Positions 1 to 11,245 are shown, counted from the stretch's first letter. The stretch: DNA of 64,000 nucleotides from Macrotis lagotis (GCF_037893015.1 NC_133666.1:464494867-464558866); one strand, 5' to 3'. Program-made: numbers and translations. The notes: generated by a model from the letters alone, not told the origin.

Positions 1-59
1 ACAACAGAGGAAATTTTATCAAAAAACTAAACTCTTAAATTCATTCAGTCTTATTTAAA

Positions 60-178
60 TTTTATTTTATTTTTTATGGGACAGTGGGGTTAAGTGACTT
101 GCCCAAAGACTGTGTGGCTGGATTTAAACTGAGGTCTCCAGGGTCAGTGCTCTATCCACTGTACCACCTAGCTGCTCT
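60..178 (-). mobile_element. WSINE1-like tRNA-derived SINE
   Basis: Antisense copy: T-rich start, then GTGGGGTTAAGTGACTTGCC and the closing CTATCCACTGTACCACCTAG, the inverse of the tRNA-related head. Somewhat decayed. Confidence 0.8.
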
Positions 179-389
179 AGTTTAAATTTTAGATGAAGGC
201 CTGGGTTTTGTGCTAACTGCACAGTTTGTCTCTCCTTAGTTTAGCTGAAGGAGACACCTTCCTGGTAAAGACTTTTCAGGTGTGAAGTCATAAAACAAGA
301 GTCAGCTTTTGGGACTTCCTGTTACAATGAATTTTCCCTCTATGTGTTCCTTTACCCTTAAGGAAAAAAAACAAATCAAAATCAACAGG

Positions 390-600
390 AAGCCTTTCCC
401 AATCCTTCTTAATTCTCGTACTTTTCTTTTGTTGATTATTTTCTATTTATCCTTTGTAAAGCTTGTAAGTACATATTTCTTTACAGGTTGTCTCCCCCCA
501 TTGGATAGTGAATTCCTTGAGGGCAGGGACTGTCTTTTGCCTTTCTTTATATTCCCAGTGTCTGACATATATCAGGTACTTATTCAAGACATTAATTGAT
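390..600 (+). mobile_element. L2 3'-end fragment
   Basis: Has the L2 tail pattern: GAATTCCTTGAGGGCAGGGA, CTGTCTTTTGCC, then CCCAGTGTCTGACA. Confidence 0.65.
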
Positions 601-670
601 CACTAATTGATGTCTGTTTTGAGTATCAGTATTTAAACATCCTTAAAATTTTTTTTCATCTAATATCTGA

Positions 671-820
671 GAGCAGCTAGGTGGTACAATGGATAGAGCA
701 CTGACCCTGAAGACAATAGGACCTGAGTTCTAATCCGGCCTCAGACACTTAATTACCTAGCTGTATGACCTTGGATAAGTCACCTAATCTCATTGCCTTG
801 CAAAAACCAAAAAGGAAAAA
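671..820 (+). mobile_element. WSINE1-like SINE, sense
   Basis: Starts GCAGCTAGGTGGTACAATGG and has a B-box-like GAGTTCTAATCC. Ends CATTGCCTTGCAAAAACC followed by an A-rich tail. Confidence 0.85.
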
Positions 821-1139
821 AAATCTTCATATCTATCAAACTTTCAGGGGTTGAAAATATTCAGACTGATATCTTCAAAATACTCAGACAAAAGATCACA
901 AGGTCTCCAGTACCAGAAACTCAGTCATAACGAAGTTATTGTATGCAGCAGTCTATTGAAAAACAACTAACATTACATTTGTTAAACCTTTAAGCACTCT
1001 GGGATTACATGAAATATTGTACAGCTCAGCTCAATTGACAATGTCTAGATATGCTTTGGGGAATAAAGCAGGGGGAAATGGGGAATGGAAATAAGTACTC
1101 TAAGTAAGGTCACTGTGCATTTTGGTTACCTGATATTAA

Positions 1140-1475
1140 ATGTTAAATTATTTGAATATTGTATGTATAAATAATATATGATATAACATAATATAGTTGT
1201 ATTTTATTATATTATTTCATGTCACCCCATATCATGTATTTGTATATCATAATACATTTTAATATATACTATTATTGCTGTTATGTGTTTATATTATATT
1301 TTATCATATATATATATTATTATATTGTTATATCATGCCAGGTCATATAAAATATATTTTATATCATATTATAAGTTATATATTTTATTATATTATATAA
1401 TTTCATATTATAATATATAATATATTTTATTATTATTTTGTATCATGTTATATTATAATAGCATAAATAGAAATA
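1140..1475. repeat. AT-rich low-complexity tract (TATAA/TATTA variants)
   Basis: About 335 bases built almost entirely of A and T in irregular TATAT, TTATA and TATTA units, with rare TCATG interruptions. Ends about 13 bases before an ARHGAP28 splice acceptor. Confidence 0.9.
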
Positions 1476-1488
1476 ATATTTCCTATAG

Positions 1489-1686
1489 GCCTTCCTGATA
1501 TTCCTCAAGAAAGTAGTTGCTAATGAAGGGAAAAACAAAATGAGTTTGTGGAATGTTTCCATGATCGTTGCACCAAATCTCTTCATCTACAAAGGCAAAC
1601 GCTCCAACCAAGAAGAGATGCAGGTAGCTGCTACCACTGCACACATTGTCCGGCTCTTAATTAGGTACCAGGACATTTTGTGGACG
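1489..1686 (+). CDS. ARHGAP28: ARHGAP28 exon: C-terminal part of the RhoGAP domain
   Basis: 66 whole codons, phase 0 at both ends, acceptor TATAG at 1484-1488 and donor GTGAGT at 1687. The peptide begins AFLIFLKKVVANEGKNK and contains the RhoGAP signature NKMSLWNVSMIVAPNLF, the conserved helix near the end of the GAP fold. It ends RYQDILWT. The real exon starts 51 bases before the first in-frame ATG, so a start at 1540 would be wrong. The acceptor directly follows an extremely AT-rich tract and has a poor pyrimidine run. Confidence 0.95.
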
Positions 1687-2089
1687 GTGAGTGATTGGAA
1701 AGATACCATAACATTTTTATTTTAATTTTTTACTCTCAGGAGTATGAACCCTATGCACCAAGAAAATAAAAATAATGGTGCCTGCTTCTCCCAGAGCCTG
1801 CAGCCTCTCAATCCCCATGGGCAACTTGGAGGAGGCATTTTTATGTGTGAGTTTCAGAGGCTGCTCCCCTTCTTTCATTGATGCTTATATTTCCTGCTTT
1901 TAATACAGTCACTGTTACCACTTAAAGACTGTGATGCAGTTTTCTTAGGATTCTGTTATGCCTATTTGTTCTAGGATATTCTTCAGACTGGACCTGAAGA
2001 GAATAAATAATTCCAAATATTGGTCCACTTTAGGAGGTTATTGATTCCAAGGCCCAGAAGAGCAGCCCAACAAGGAATCTTTGAATTCC

Positions 2090-2290
2090 TTGTTTCCTTT
2101 AAAACTCCTTTAATAAAGTCTTTCCTAGTGTTCTTCCCCACCTCAAATGCAACTGTCTCCCCAAAGTTACTTAGTTTTCATTTTTATGTATTATGCATAT
2201 TTTCCTCTCCTTGAGGCCCTCGAGACAACATGGTACAGAATGCCAGGCATGTGGTAGGCAGTTAATAAGTAATTATTGATTGATTGATAA
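2090..2290 (+). mobile_element. L2 3'-end fragment
   Basis: Decayed L2 tail: CTCCTTGAGGCCCTCG, GCCAGGCATGTGGTAGGCAG, TTAATAAGTAATTATTGATTG. Confidence 0.5.
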
Positions 2291-2385
2291 TTGGAAAAAT
2301 GACTGGACCATTAAAAAGTAAACAGCCCATTATTAAAAATCTAGTTCAACACTGGCTTCTTGCCATTCCTGCCTCCTTGCTCTAG

Positions 2386-2529
2386 GTTCCATCTTTCCTG
2401 ATTACTCAGGTGAGGAAAATGAATGAGGCTGCGATTAACAACACGAAGAAGCAGTTAACATTTGACAAAAGTATGAGAAAACTTCTCAGAAGGAAGACTT
2501 TGGAACGAGAAAGACCTGAAAAAATCGAG
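2386..2529 (+). CDS. ARHGAP28: ARHGAP28 exon: basic segment just after the RhoGAP domain
   Basis: 48 codons, phase 0 at both ends; acceptor CTCTAG at 2380-2385, donor GTAGTA at 2530. It begins VPSFLITQVRKMNEA, which continues the GAP domain exactly as in human ARHGAP28, and then has a strongly basic stretch containing MRKLLRRKTLERE. The basic run resembles a linker or localisation segment, but no function is shown by the sequence. Confidence 0.93.
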
Positions 2530-2650
2530 GTAGTATTTTAATACATTATAAAAATAATGAGTATAATTCAACGAACATATTCTTGTCATGATCCAGGAAG
2601 GCCTAATGTGACTTATACTTTTAGAGCACAATATGTTAAATTCTCAGAAG

Positions 2651-2813
2651 TTTTTTTTGTTGTTGTTTTTTGTTTTTTGCAAGGCAAATGGGATTAAGTG
2701 GCTTGCCCAAGGCCACACAGGTAGGTAATTATTAGTGTTTGAGGCCGGATTTGAACCCAGGTACTCCTGACTCCAGGGCTGGTGCTCTATCCACTGTGCC
2801 ACCTAGCTTCCCC
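2651..2813 (-). mobile_element. WSINE1-like SINE, antisense
   Basis: T-rich start, GCAAGGCAAATGGGATTAAG, then CTATCCACTGTGCCACCTAG. Imperfect flanking repeats CAGAAGTTTT/CAGAAGATTT. Confidence 0.9.
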
Positions 2814-2939
2814 AGAAGATTTTTTAAAAAAAGTGTCAGCAATAAAATATAACTGTAGCCCAACAGACTATACAAATTAGGGGTACAGAGTAAAAGTGAT
2901 GTTATGCCCTAATTCTGGTCGGTATAGGGCTCTAATTCT

Positions 2940-3297
2940 TTTTTTTTTTTAAGAAAGATTTTATTTATTTTGAGTTTTACAATTCACCTCCCCATTCTTG
3001 CTCCCCCCCTCCCACAGAATGCATTCTGTTAGTCTTTACATTGTTTCCATGGTATACATTGATCTCAGTTGCATGTGGTGAGAGACTCATATCCTTAAGG
3101 AAGAAAAATACAGTATAAGAGAGAGCAAAATTACATAAGATAACGTTTTATTTTGTTTTTTTTTTTCCTAAATTGAAGGTAATAGTCTTTGGTCTTTGTT
3201 CAAACTCCACAATTCTATCGCTGGATACAGATAACCCAAAATTGTCCCTGATTGTTTCATTGATGGAATGAGCAGGTCCATCAAGGTTGAACATCAG
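2940..3297 (-). mobile_element. 5'-truncated L1, 3' UTR only, with 15-bp target-site duplication
   Basis: Poly(T) start (the minus-strand poly(A) tail), a C-rich tract at 3000-3013, and the same L1 3' end seen at 15536. Flanked by perfect TAGGGCTCTAATTCT copies at 2925-2939 and 3298-3312. Confidence 0.9.
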
Positions 3298-3824
3298 TAG
3301 GGCTCTAATTCTGATGAGATTTTTGTTCCTTCTATTAAAATGATTGAAGCACCATACTAATTAACATTTTTGATATTATGTAGTATATATTTATATATGT
3401 CATATATAAATAAAATATTTATTTAATACTAAGCACTGATAAATAAGTATAAAATGAACTTGGGGAGCTGAAAGCTGTTATTTTAATACCTGTGAAACAG
3501 TGAAAAGGAATATCAATGCTAAGTGTGCCCAATAGACAAGGGAACAAATTTTCTTGAGTGAAAGAACTGTAAAAGTCACTCAAATTGATGCCAGGTGAGA
3601 TGCAGCTCATTCTAAAGAGTGCTGATTAAGTCCAATGATTATATCCAAGATTCTGTAAGGAAACCAAGTCTAGGCAGATGACAGTAGTTTTCTCACTGAA
3701 GTGTCATTGTAAAGCAAAATTTTCCTTTGGTTTATTTTTCATTAATCAGAGTGACTGGTTAAATTTCCATATAGATCATTTGGGGGGGGGGTCACTTCAA
3801 GCTAAGTTGAATTAGAGACAGTCT

Positions 3825-4065
3825 ACATGATGTGATGGAAACAGTGGTGAACTTTTTGGTCAAGAGATCAGGATTTGAATCCTTTCCCTCACATTTGGGA
3901 ACTGTTTGGCCTTCAACAAGTGATAAAACTATCTGATCTTCAGTTTTGTCCTCAGTAAAAATGGGCATAATGGTGTTTGCACGACTTCCTTACCAAAATT
4001 ATCATGAAGGAAGTGCTTTGTAAGCTTTAAAGATCTATATGAGTTTCAACAATTATTATGGCTAT
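3825..4065 (+). mobile_element. MIR
   Basis: CORE-SINE pattern: GTGATGGAAACAGTGGTGAA, later CTGATCTTCAGTTTTGTCCT, AAAATGGGCATAATGG. Confidence 0.7.
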
Positions 4066-4204
4066 AATTTATAAATCTATATAAAGAGCATGGGAAAAAA
4101 TAAATAAATTCACAAATGTTATAAAAAAAAGATGCTGAAAAGAGAAGGTATTTGTATTTGTTATAATACACGGTCATTCTTAAGGATCTATGTTTGTCCT
4201 TTAG

Positions 4205-4261
4205 GCTACCAGTCCTAGGACTTCAAAGACTCTTCCAATATCACCATCTTCAAGAAGGAAG
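4205..4261 (+). CDS. ARHGAP28: ARHGAP28 small exon: Ser/Thr/Pro-rich linker
   Basis: A 19-codon exon with acceptor TTTAG and donor GTGAGA, phase 0 at both ends. It encodes ATSPRTSKTLPISPSSRRK, close to the human segment ASPKTSKVLQKSPSARR. The SP and TP dipeptides are possible proline-directed phosphorylation sites (inference). Because its length is a multiple of three it could be skipped without a frameshift; nothing here shows that it is. Confidence 0.9.
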
Positions 4262-4934
4262 GTGAGATAACTGTCTTTGGGGAGTATGAAGGTATCTGTT
4301 TTCTTTAATCAACACCCTCCTTTCTATTCCTTTAGCTGTAAAACCTCTCAAAAATGAACTCATAGTATTACAATATGACTTTTTAAAATGATGGAACTTG
4401 GGAAATGTGACTGATAAGTACAGGAAGTATCAAGAATTTCATAGCTTACACATTGATCTCCTAAAAACCAATTTGATTAGCTATTTTCTAGTTGTCTGGG
4501 TACTGTGAGTCAATGATAGTGAGGCTATCACTGATGACAGGGTGTTCTCATGATAAGACCCATTCTACCATAGGAGGGAAGCAAGGTTATATAAATAAAG
4601 TTGCATTTTATTTAGTCTAGCAATGTGCTTTGTGAGGCCCAAACAAAAGAACCTCAGATATTGTCATTAGAATATTTTTAGTTCCCAAAATTTTAACAAA
4701 TTGCCAAATTCCAACATTTTGGGACAAGTAATTTTGAACAGTTGTATGTCTCTCTTATTTCTGAAAGTGTTCAAGAGAGAAAAGGAGAGTCCTTAGAAAA
4801 TGTTGCCAGTGGTGGAAAAATATGGAAGTAACTTTTGCGATGGACTCACCATAAAGAATGTGATCCACCCACGACAGAGTTGTTGGTGTTGGAACAAAGA
4901 CTGAAGCACATTTTTTATTATTATTATTATTATT

Positions 4935-5074
4935 TGGGGGGGGTGCAGGGAAATGGGGCTGGGTGGCCTGCCTGGAGCTGCATAGCAGGGTGATCGTTGG
5001 TTGTCTGAGGCTGGATTCGGACCCAGGTGCTCCTGGCTCAAGGGCCAATGCTCTGTCTGCCACCCAGCCACCCC
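4935..5074 (-). mobile_element. Divergent GC-rich SINE, first of a doublet
   Basis: Antisense SINE layout but with unusual CTGGGTGGCCTGCCTGGAGC and CTGTCTGCCACCCAGCCACC in place of the common sequence. Preceded by (TTA)n. Confidence 0.7.
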
Positions 5075-5106
5075 TACTATTATTACTATTTTATTTTATT
5101 TTGGGT

Positions 5107-5262
5107 CTTTTTTTTTCTTCTTTTTGGTTTTTGCAGGGCAGTGGGGATCGGGTGGCTTGCATGCCACATGGCTGGGTGACTGTTCGGTCTACGGGGCTGG
5201 ATGTGGGCTTGGGTGCTCGTGGCTCCAGGGCTGGTGCTTTGTCCATTGCACCACCTGGCCAT
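5107..5262 (-). mobile_element. Divergent GC-rich SINE, second of a doublet
   Basis: Same orientation and same kind of variant as the copy 170 bases upstream: TTTTTGCAGGGCAGTGGGG, ending TGTCCATTGCACCACCTGG. Followed by CTACAATTATTACTATTATT, similar to the sequence after the first copy. Confidence 0.75.
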
Positions 5263-5655
5263 ACCTACAATTATTACTATTATTTTTTTAATTATAATTT
5301 TTTTCTCTCTCCTTTATTTTATCGCTCAAGCAAGTCTCTATTTGTGGGGGGGTATTTCATTTACTCTTAAACAAGAATATTTTATTAATGTAAAAAAATT
5401 ATTTGTACAAAATGAGAATAAATATTAAAGACTGATTAAAAAAATGTTGCCAGAATCTGCTGAGACTAGGACTGTAGGAATGATCATCAAGTTTCCACAC
5501 CAGCCTGACCCATTACAGATTCTATAGGTGACCACTTAGACCCTCATCAGAACTACAAACTTTAAATGGAAGTTAATTTCATCCACAATGCTCAATGAAG
5601 ACCCACCTCCTTCTGCTTAATACACTCAAAGATGAAGAACTATGGTTTCTCAGCT

Positions 5656-5794
<139 letters not shown>

Positions 5795-6125
5795 ACTATA
5801 AATATAAAATTAAGAATGTCAATCACTTCACCATAAATAGTAACTGCCTAAAACAGTAGATAACCCACCCTTCTGCAATCAGAGAGGGGTCAACTAATTT
5901 TGAACCCAAGTATTTATTACACCACCTGTGGCTAAAGAGACACAGCTGTGAATAGTGAGAGAACACCTAATCATCAGACAGAATGCGCTTAAAGAGTATT
6001 AAGGATTGTGGGACATGACTTGTTCTTCCTTGTCATAATAGGCATGTGCATAGCAAATGTGGACAAGAAAATGATTCAACAAACCAACCATGCATTCTCC
6101 TGGAAGCCCTGGAACCTCCTGCTTC

Positions 6126-6306
6126 TTTTTTTTTTAATTAAAATTTTTTTTTTAATTTAAGGCAATGGGTTTTTTTTTTAATTTAAGACAATGCATGCCC
6201 AAGGTCACGCAGCTGGGTAATTATTAAGTATCTGAGGCTGGATTTGAACTGAGGTCCTCCTGACTCCAGGGCTGGTGCTCTATGCACTGTGCCACCCAGC
6301 TGTCCC
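6126..6306 (-). mobile_element. WSINE1-like SINE, antisense, with partly duplicated start
   Basis: The segment TTTAATTTAAGGCAATG appears twice near the start (about 6150 and 6178), then GCCCAAGGTCACGCAGCTGG to CACTGTGCCACCCAGCTGTC. Confidence 0.85.
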
Positions 6307-6379
6307 CAAACCTCTAACTTCTAATAATCAGCCAGTGTTTCTTGGAAATCTACTTCATGCAAGGCTCCAGGCAGAGGAG

Positions 6380-6850
6380 CCATGATTCTGATTCTCATGG
6401 AGTTTACATCCTAGTTGAAGAAATAAAATATGAACATGTCAAAAATTGAACAATGAGATGCTAGAGGTAAACTGTTTGAAATAGATTTACAAAAACTATC
6501 AAAAGACAGTACAGGATGAATTACTACATTTATAAGACAGTAAATTGAGGGGAGAGACCTGCTTATCAGATGGAGGGGTCTTTAAAGTTTTCATAGAAGA
6601 AGAGATAGTGAATCTGGGACTTGAAGGATGAATAAAAATACAGTAAGAGGAAAAGAATAGAGAGAATTTTAGACAAGTGAATAAAACCACATGTGGCTGT
6701 ATGGAAATATAAGTAGGATGTGGTCATGAGACAGTGAAGAAATCTGTTTGACCAAACTGAAAGGTTATTATGGATAGAGTTGGAAAAATAGTTTCATACT
6801 ATGGATTATAGAAGATTTAGACTTTATCCTGAAGGCAGTAGGATTTCATT
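6380..6850. repeat. Possible ancient interspersed repeat
   Basis: Text such as ATGGAGTTTACATCCTAGTT and AGACTTTATCCTGAAGGCAG resembles old mammalian repeats; I cannot name the family with confidence. No coding potential. Confidence 0.3.
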
Positions 6851-6866
6851 AGTGGTTTCTTTTTTG

Positions 6867-7019
6867 TTTGTTTTTGTTTTTTTTGCAAGGCAATGGAATT
6901 AAATGATTTGCCCAAGGTCACACAGCTAGGTAATTCTTGAGTGTATGAGGTCAGATTTGAACTGAGATCCTCCTGATTCCAGGGCCAGTGCTCTATCCAC
7001 TGTGCAACCTAGCTGTCCC
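6867..7019 (-). mobile_element. WSINE1-like SINE, antisense
   Basis: TTTTTTGCAAGGCAATGGAA, GCCCAAGGTCACACAGCTAG, CTATCCACTGTGCAACCTAG. Confidence 0.9.
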
Positions 7020-7164
7020 CTTCATTTGTAGTTTCTGTTCAGGTTAGTGACTTAGTCAAAGAAATGTTGTAGGAAATTTAGTCTGTCAAAACTGTAGGTT
7101 ACATAGGTCTTAGAGAGACCCTACTCAAGAGGCTAGTGAAGCAGTCTAGATAAGATAAGATATA

Positions 7165-7442
7165 AACCTTACTTATTCCCTTTCCCTCCTACTTTCCTGT
7201 AGAGTAAGATAGTTTTTGTATACCTACCTGAGTATGTATGTTATTCTCATTTTGAGCCAGTTCTGTTGAGGGTAAAATTCACACAGTCTTCCCCCACCTC
7301 TCTCATCTTCCTCTTCACTGTAAAGCTCTTCTGTGACTTTTATGTCAGATAATTCACCCCATTCTACCTCTTCCTTTCCCCCTCTCCCATTACATTCTTC
7401 TATCTTACCCTTTAATTTATTTTTATTTTAGATAATCATCGC
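7165..7442 (-). mobile_element. LINE (L1-like) fragment with 12-bp target-site duplication
   Basis: T/C-rich sequence with ATTCACCCCATTCTACCTCT, as seen in marsupial L1 antisense strands (from memory). Flanked by AGATAAGATATA at 7153-7164 and 7443-7454. Confidence 0.6.
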
Positions 7443-7654
7443 AGATAAGATATAGTCCTAAACTAGAAGGGTCAAAATTATACTAGAAAGGAAAGGGAAT
7501 TTTAATTAACAAATTAATAGAATTTAGTGATATTTGATAAGTTAAGGATAAGGAGAACTCAAAGATGTCTTCAATGTTTAATTTTACTATTTGTCCTTTA
7601 TTATTTTATTAATATATTTTGTTTTTATATAATATGTACTTTCTAACAAATAGA

Positions 7655-7895
7655 ATGGATAAGATAAGTAGTACAGTGGACTTAGAGTCGGAAAGACCTC
7701 AACCACATCTGGCCTCAGATACTCACAAACTGTATGATCCTGGGCAACTCACTTAACTTCTGTCCACCTCAGCTTCTTCAACTGTAAAATGGAAATAATA
7801 ACAGCAGGTATCTTTCTGAGTTGTTGTTAAGGATAAAATGAGATATTTGTAAGCTTCTTAATGTATAGCTGATACTATATAAATACTTAATCCCT
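7655..7895 (+). mobile_element. MIR
   Basis: Nearly full-length: CTGGCCTCAGATACTCACAA, CTGGGCAACTCACTTAACTT, CTTCAACTGTAAAATGGAAA, GAGATATTTGTAAGC. Confidence 0.85.
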
Positions 7896-8246
7896 ACCTC
7901 TTCTCCTGTTATCGCTCAAAGTAAATTCCATTAAAACAGTGATCAAGTTGCTTTAATAGAATGATTGAAACCAATAATATTTTTTATGTATTTTGTTTTC
8001 TGCTCTTTGCATTTTGAATTATTAGCAAAAAGGAGGAATATATAACTGCAAGATCTTTTGCTTAATTAAATGACTAACAGAAATAAGACAACTAGAAGAT
8101 GAACTTGTTTACTCAGAAGAGGAGTTAAGTAATGGAGAAACAAACTGAGTTTGAGGTGATGACAGAACATCCAAATGCAAATACTGGATAAGCAGTTAGA
8201 CTACAATAGTCTAGTTTCCTGGTATTTTGGTAGTTCTTGATGTCTT

Positions 8247-8457
8247 TTTTATTATATAAATATTTTATTTGTTTCCAATTATATAGTTTCTACCTATAGT
8301 AATTTCTACCTATCTCTTTTGGTAAAGTTTTGAATTTTAGAGTCCCCCCCCACCCCTTCCCTCCTCCCCCTCCACCCCCCCCATGGAAGGCAATCTGATA
8401 ATCTTTACATTGTTTCCATGCTATGCATTGATCAAAATTGAATGTATTGAGAGAAAA
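8247..8457 (-). mobile_element. 5'-truncated L1, 3' UTR only, with 16-bp target-site duplication
   Basis: L1 3' end with a long C-rich tract (8343-8382; G-rich on the L1 sense strand) and GTTTCCATGCTATGCATTGA. Flanked by perfect TAGTTCTTGATGTCTT copies at 8231-8246 and 8458-8473. Confidence 0.9.
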
Positions 8458-9072
8458 TAGTTCTTGATGTCTTGCTGTTAAAAAAAAGTGAAAAGGAGGG
8501 AACCTCCTGGACATCCATCCTCAGCTTTGTACATCTTATTCAGGATTCATGGTTTATAGACATTTCTGTGTGTTATTATTGGTCAGATTACAGCAACAAT
8601 CAATTAATATTAAGTATCTACTATGCCAGCAGTCAGTAGCTACTGTGATAAGAGCTAGGGATATAGAGAGAAGCAAATTACTGTAGTGATAGAATTTAAA
8701 TATTCAAGGTCCCCATGGAGAACCTTTGGGTCTGTTGTCAAGGCCTTTTTGTTTGATCAGCCAAAAAATTTAGAAGATGTCCTTTGGAAACCCTTCCCTA
8801 ACCCAATCAGTAATAGCCCAGGATTTTGCTTCATGGAGGCCCATCTTGAATGCCATCCGAGGAGATTTACTGCTGGGACCAAGAAGATTTGTTGTAGCAT
8901 CTTATTGTCAATAACCCATTCTATATAGGAATGTCAGGTGTCATAGCATGAATTGAGTGTATGTTAAAAAAAAACATCGAAGTAAAGGTAAAAAAAGAAT
9001 AAAAGAACTAAGTCTAGCCAAGCTGGATACAAGTAATTTAGGCAGATTTTCTTTTTATTCCTTTCTTTGTAG

Positions 9073-9197
9073 TCTGATATACCTGAAGGAGTCATTAGAG
9101 TACATGCACCTCTTCATTCCAAAGTGTCCATGGCCATTCAGCTTAATGGTCAGACCAAAGCCAAAGATATCCTGGCTCGATTTCATTGTGAGAACAG
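9073..9197 (+). CDS. ARHGAP28: ARHGAP28 exon: conserved C-terminal region
   Basis: 125 bases, phase 0 start and two bases left over at the end; acceptor TTTGTAG, donor GTAAGT. It encodes SDIPEGVIRVHAPLHSKVS followed by MAIQLNGQTKAKDILARFH, a compact well-conserved region that matches human ARHGAP28 with few changes. By its pattern it looks like a folded beta-rich module reminiscent of a ubiquitin-like or Ras-association fold, but that is inference. The split serine codon is completed in the next exon. Confidence 0.95.
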
Positions 9198-9387
9198 GTA
9201 AGTGACAATGGGGATCATAATTCAATGAAGAATTCTGGCCAAGGGTCTTTTGTCCTTGCACCTTGATCTTTAACTTTCTCAATAAAGCTATAGATCTTCT
9301 TTAGTTTGTGTCTTTTTTGCTTATATCCCAATAATTTGGGAAAGAGAAATAAATTTGTATCCCTTGAATCTCCTATTTTTTGCTTAA

Positions 9388-9389
<2 letters not shown>

Positions 9390-9447
<58 letters not shown>
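9390..9447. repeat. Microsatellite (ATA)n
   Basis: About 18 AAT/ATA trinucleotide units. Confidence 0.97.
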
Positions 9448-9450
<3 letters not shown>

Positions 9451-9989
9451 CCTTTGGAAGGAAAAAAAAGTCAATATTAATATTGCCTCCAAAGGAAAAT
9501 TTAGACAGATATTTTTGATCAAGGTGGCTTTGGAGTTTTGCTAGGTTTTTGTTTTAATTCAATTCAAACTTTTATTAAGTACATACAAGTCACTTCCTTT
9601 TACATGAAACGTTCCTTATCTCTCCTTCTAGTGTATTTCCTCCTCAAACTTCCCTGGTTTTATTTTGCATATGTTATATGAATGCTAATATGTATGCTTG
9701 TTGTCTTCCTCTTTTAGAATATAATTATTCCTTCCACATCACAAAGGTTAGCAACACAAGACCCCCGTGATCTGGATATCTAGATTTTTTTTTTCCCAGA
9801 GAAGAAGTCTGAATTTTTTTTCTTTTTTCTTTTATGGGTTATTTACAATATCTTATTGCAAAATTTGGGTTAAGGATTAGCTTTGTCTCATCTTCTGGTT
9901 TCTGAAAAATTCCCGCCCCCCAATTCACATTTAATTTCTTATGCTAACCTTTAATAAATCCAAGCCACGATAGGGAAAATCAAGATGTA

Positions 9990-10130
9990 TAAGGGGATAA
10001 CTGTCTAAGTTTCCTGAAGGCAGGAGCAGTTTTACTTTTGACTCTATATCTCAATGTTCAGCACAATCCCTAGCAAATAGTAAGCACTGAATTTTTGATT
10101 GGTTAATTGATTGATCACTCATTTATCAAT
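9990..10130 (+). mobile_element. L2 3'-end fragment
   Basis: TCCTGAAGGCAGGAGCAGTT, TCAGCACAATCCCTAGCAAA, TAGTAAGCACTGAATTTTTG. Confidence 0.55.
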
Positions 10131-10134
10131 AACT

Positions 10135-11115
10135 TTGGTAGGCTCAGGAAATACAGAGTCAAAAGCAAAATTCTCTTGTAAGATAGGTATACATAACATA
10201 GGCATGCTGATGATATAGATATTGTATTTTGGTGCCACAGTTCCTATCTAATACACTACGGGGAGTAATCATTGGGGTCAGCCTGAAGTCAGTGACTTGC
10301 TGCTTTGCTCTCCTGCCATATACTGGCTAATCACAGAATAAGAACATTAAAGGAGAAGAATGAAAATCAATTTGTAACCAGGCACACTTACTCCAAGACA
10401 TGAATTTGTCCTGGGATTTTAGGAGAAGAGAAATATCATTCCAAACAATTCCTACTATCTGAAGGCAGACATGATTTAATGGTCTCTCGTCCACCTTTGA
10501 CATGTATCCTAAAGAAGCCTTCCAATCATATTAAAAAGTAATAGCCTGAGGCCAGCAAAAACACTCTGGACTCTTAGTCATCTGTTGCTGTCTATCCTGG
10601 AAACCTAAATCAGTATAATTGTTTCAACTTGATAGTCACACGGGGGCTTGTAGAGGCTTTGGAGAGATTTAGCAGACAAATGTCTGGCTACATGGATTGT
10701 ATAACTGACTTGATGCTCATTATATTTAGACCCATGTAAAAGAAAATGTTATTAGTAAAAGAAATGTTGGATCAAAGAGCCTATGTTGAATCAGCCCCTT
10801 TAGACCAACTTCTTCTGAAGACCTTTCCCCGCTCATCTTCCTAATGAGACAATGCCTGTGACATTGATTGCTTAAATTGTGAGAAGCATGCCATATATAT
10901 AATCCCTTTACACTGAAGGACTGGCTTCCTGCAGACTACTCTTTATCTGTCTTCTTCCTGCCTCCAATCAGGCCTTTATCCCTGCTTCCTCACCACCAAA
11001 AATTGGAACTCAGCCTTGGAACTCTCTGGGTTCTGAGGAGTGGGCTTTTACTTTATCTGGTCAAGCTCTAGGCCTTGATCTCAATTCCTAGTCATGCCAT
11101 TGAGCACTTTTGGAC
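10135..11115. other. Intron stretch without recognised elements
   Basis: Part of the 9198-12819 ARHGAP28 intron. No exon-like ORF, SINE head or LINE motif that I can identify. Confidence 0.5.
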
Positions 11116-11119
11116 CCCT

Positions 11120-11245
11120 CCAAATTTCAAGTGCTCCTTTATGTGTGATTTTCTCCTAATTGATTGTAAGCTCTTGTAATGCCATTCTCCCATATTTGAC
11201 CTTTTGTCCCCAATTTTTGTACATAGTAATGTTTAATAAATGTGC
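11120..11245 (+). mobile_element. Possible L2 3'-end fragment
   Basis: ATTGATTGTAAGCTCTTGTA and TTTGTACATAGTAATGTTTAATAAATG fit an L2 tail. Confidence 0.45.

Noticed and set aside
190-280. Possible additional upstream ARHGAP28 exon after CTCTCCTTAG
   Set aside because: The peptide does not match the protein region expected before the AFLIFLKK exon and no clean donor follows in frame.
1540-1725. Short plus-strand ORF as an independent small gene
   Set aside because: It is the inner part of an ARHGAP28 exon running from 1489 to 1686, extended past the donor into the intron.
4755-5370. Several overlapping open frames on both strands
   Set aside because: They lie over two SINEs, and their open state comes from the GC-rich SINE text.
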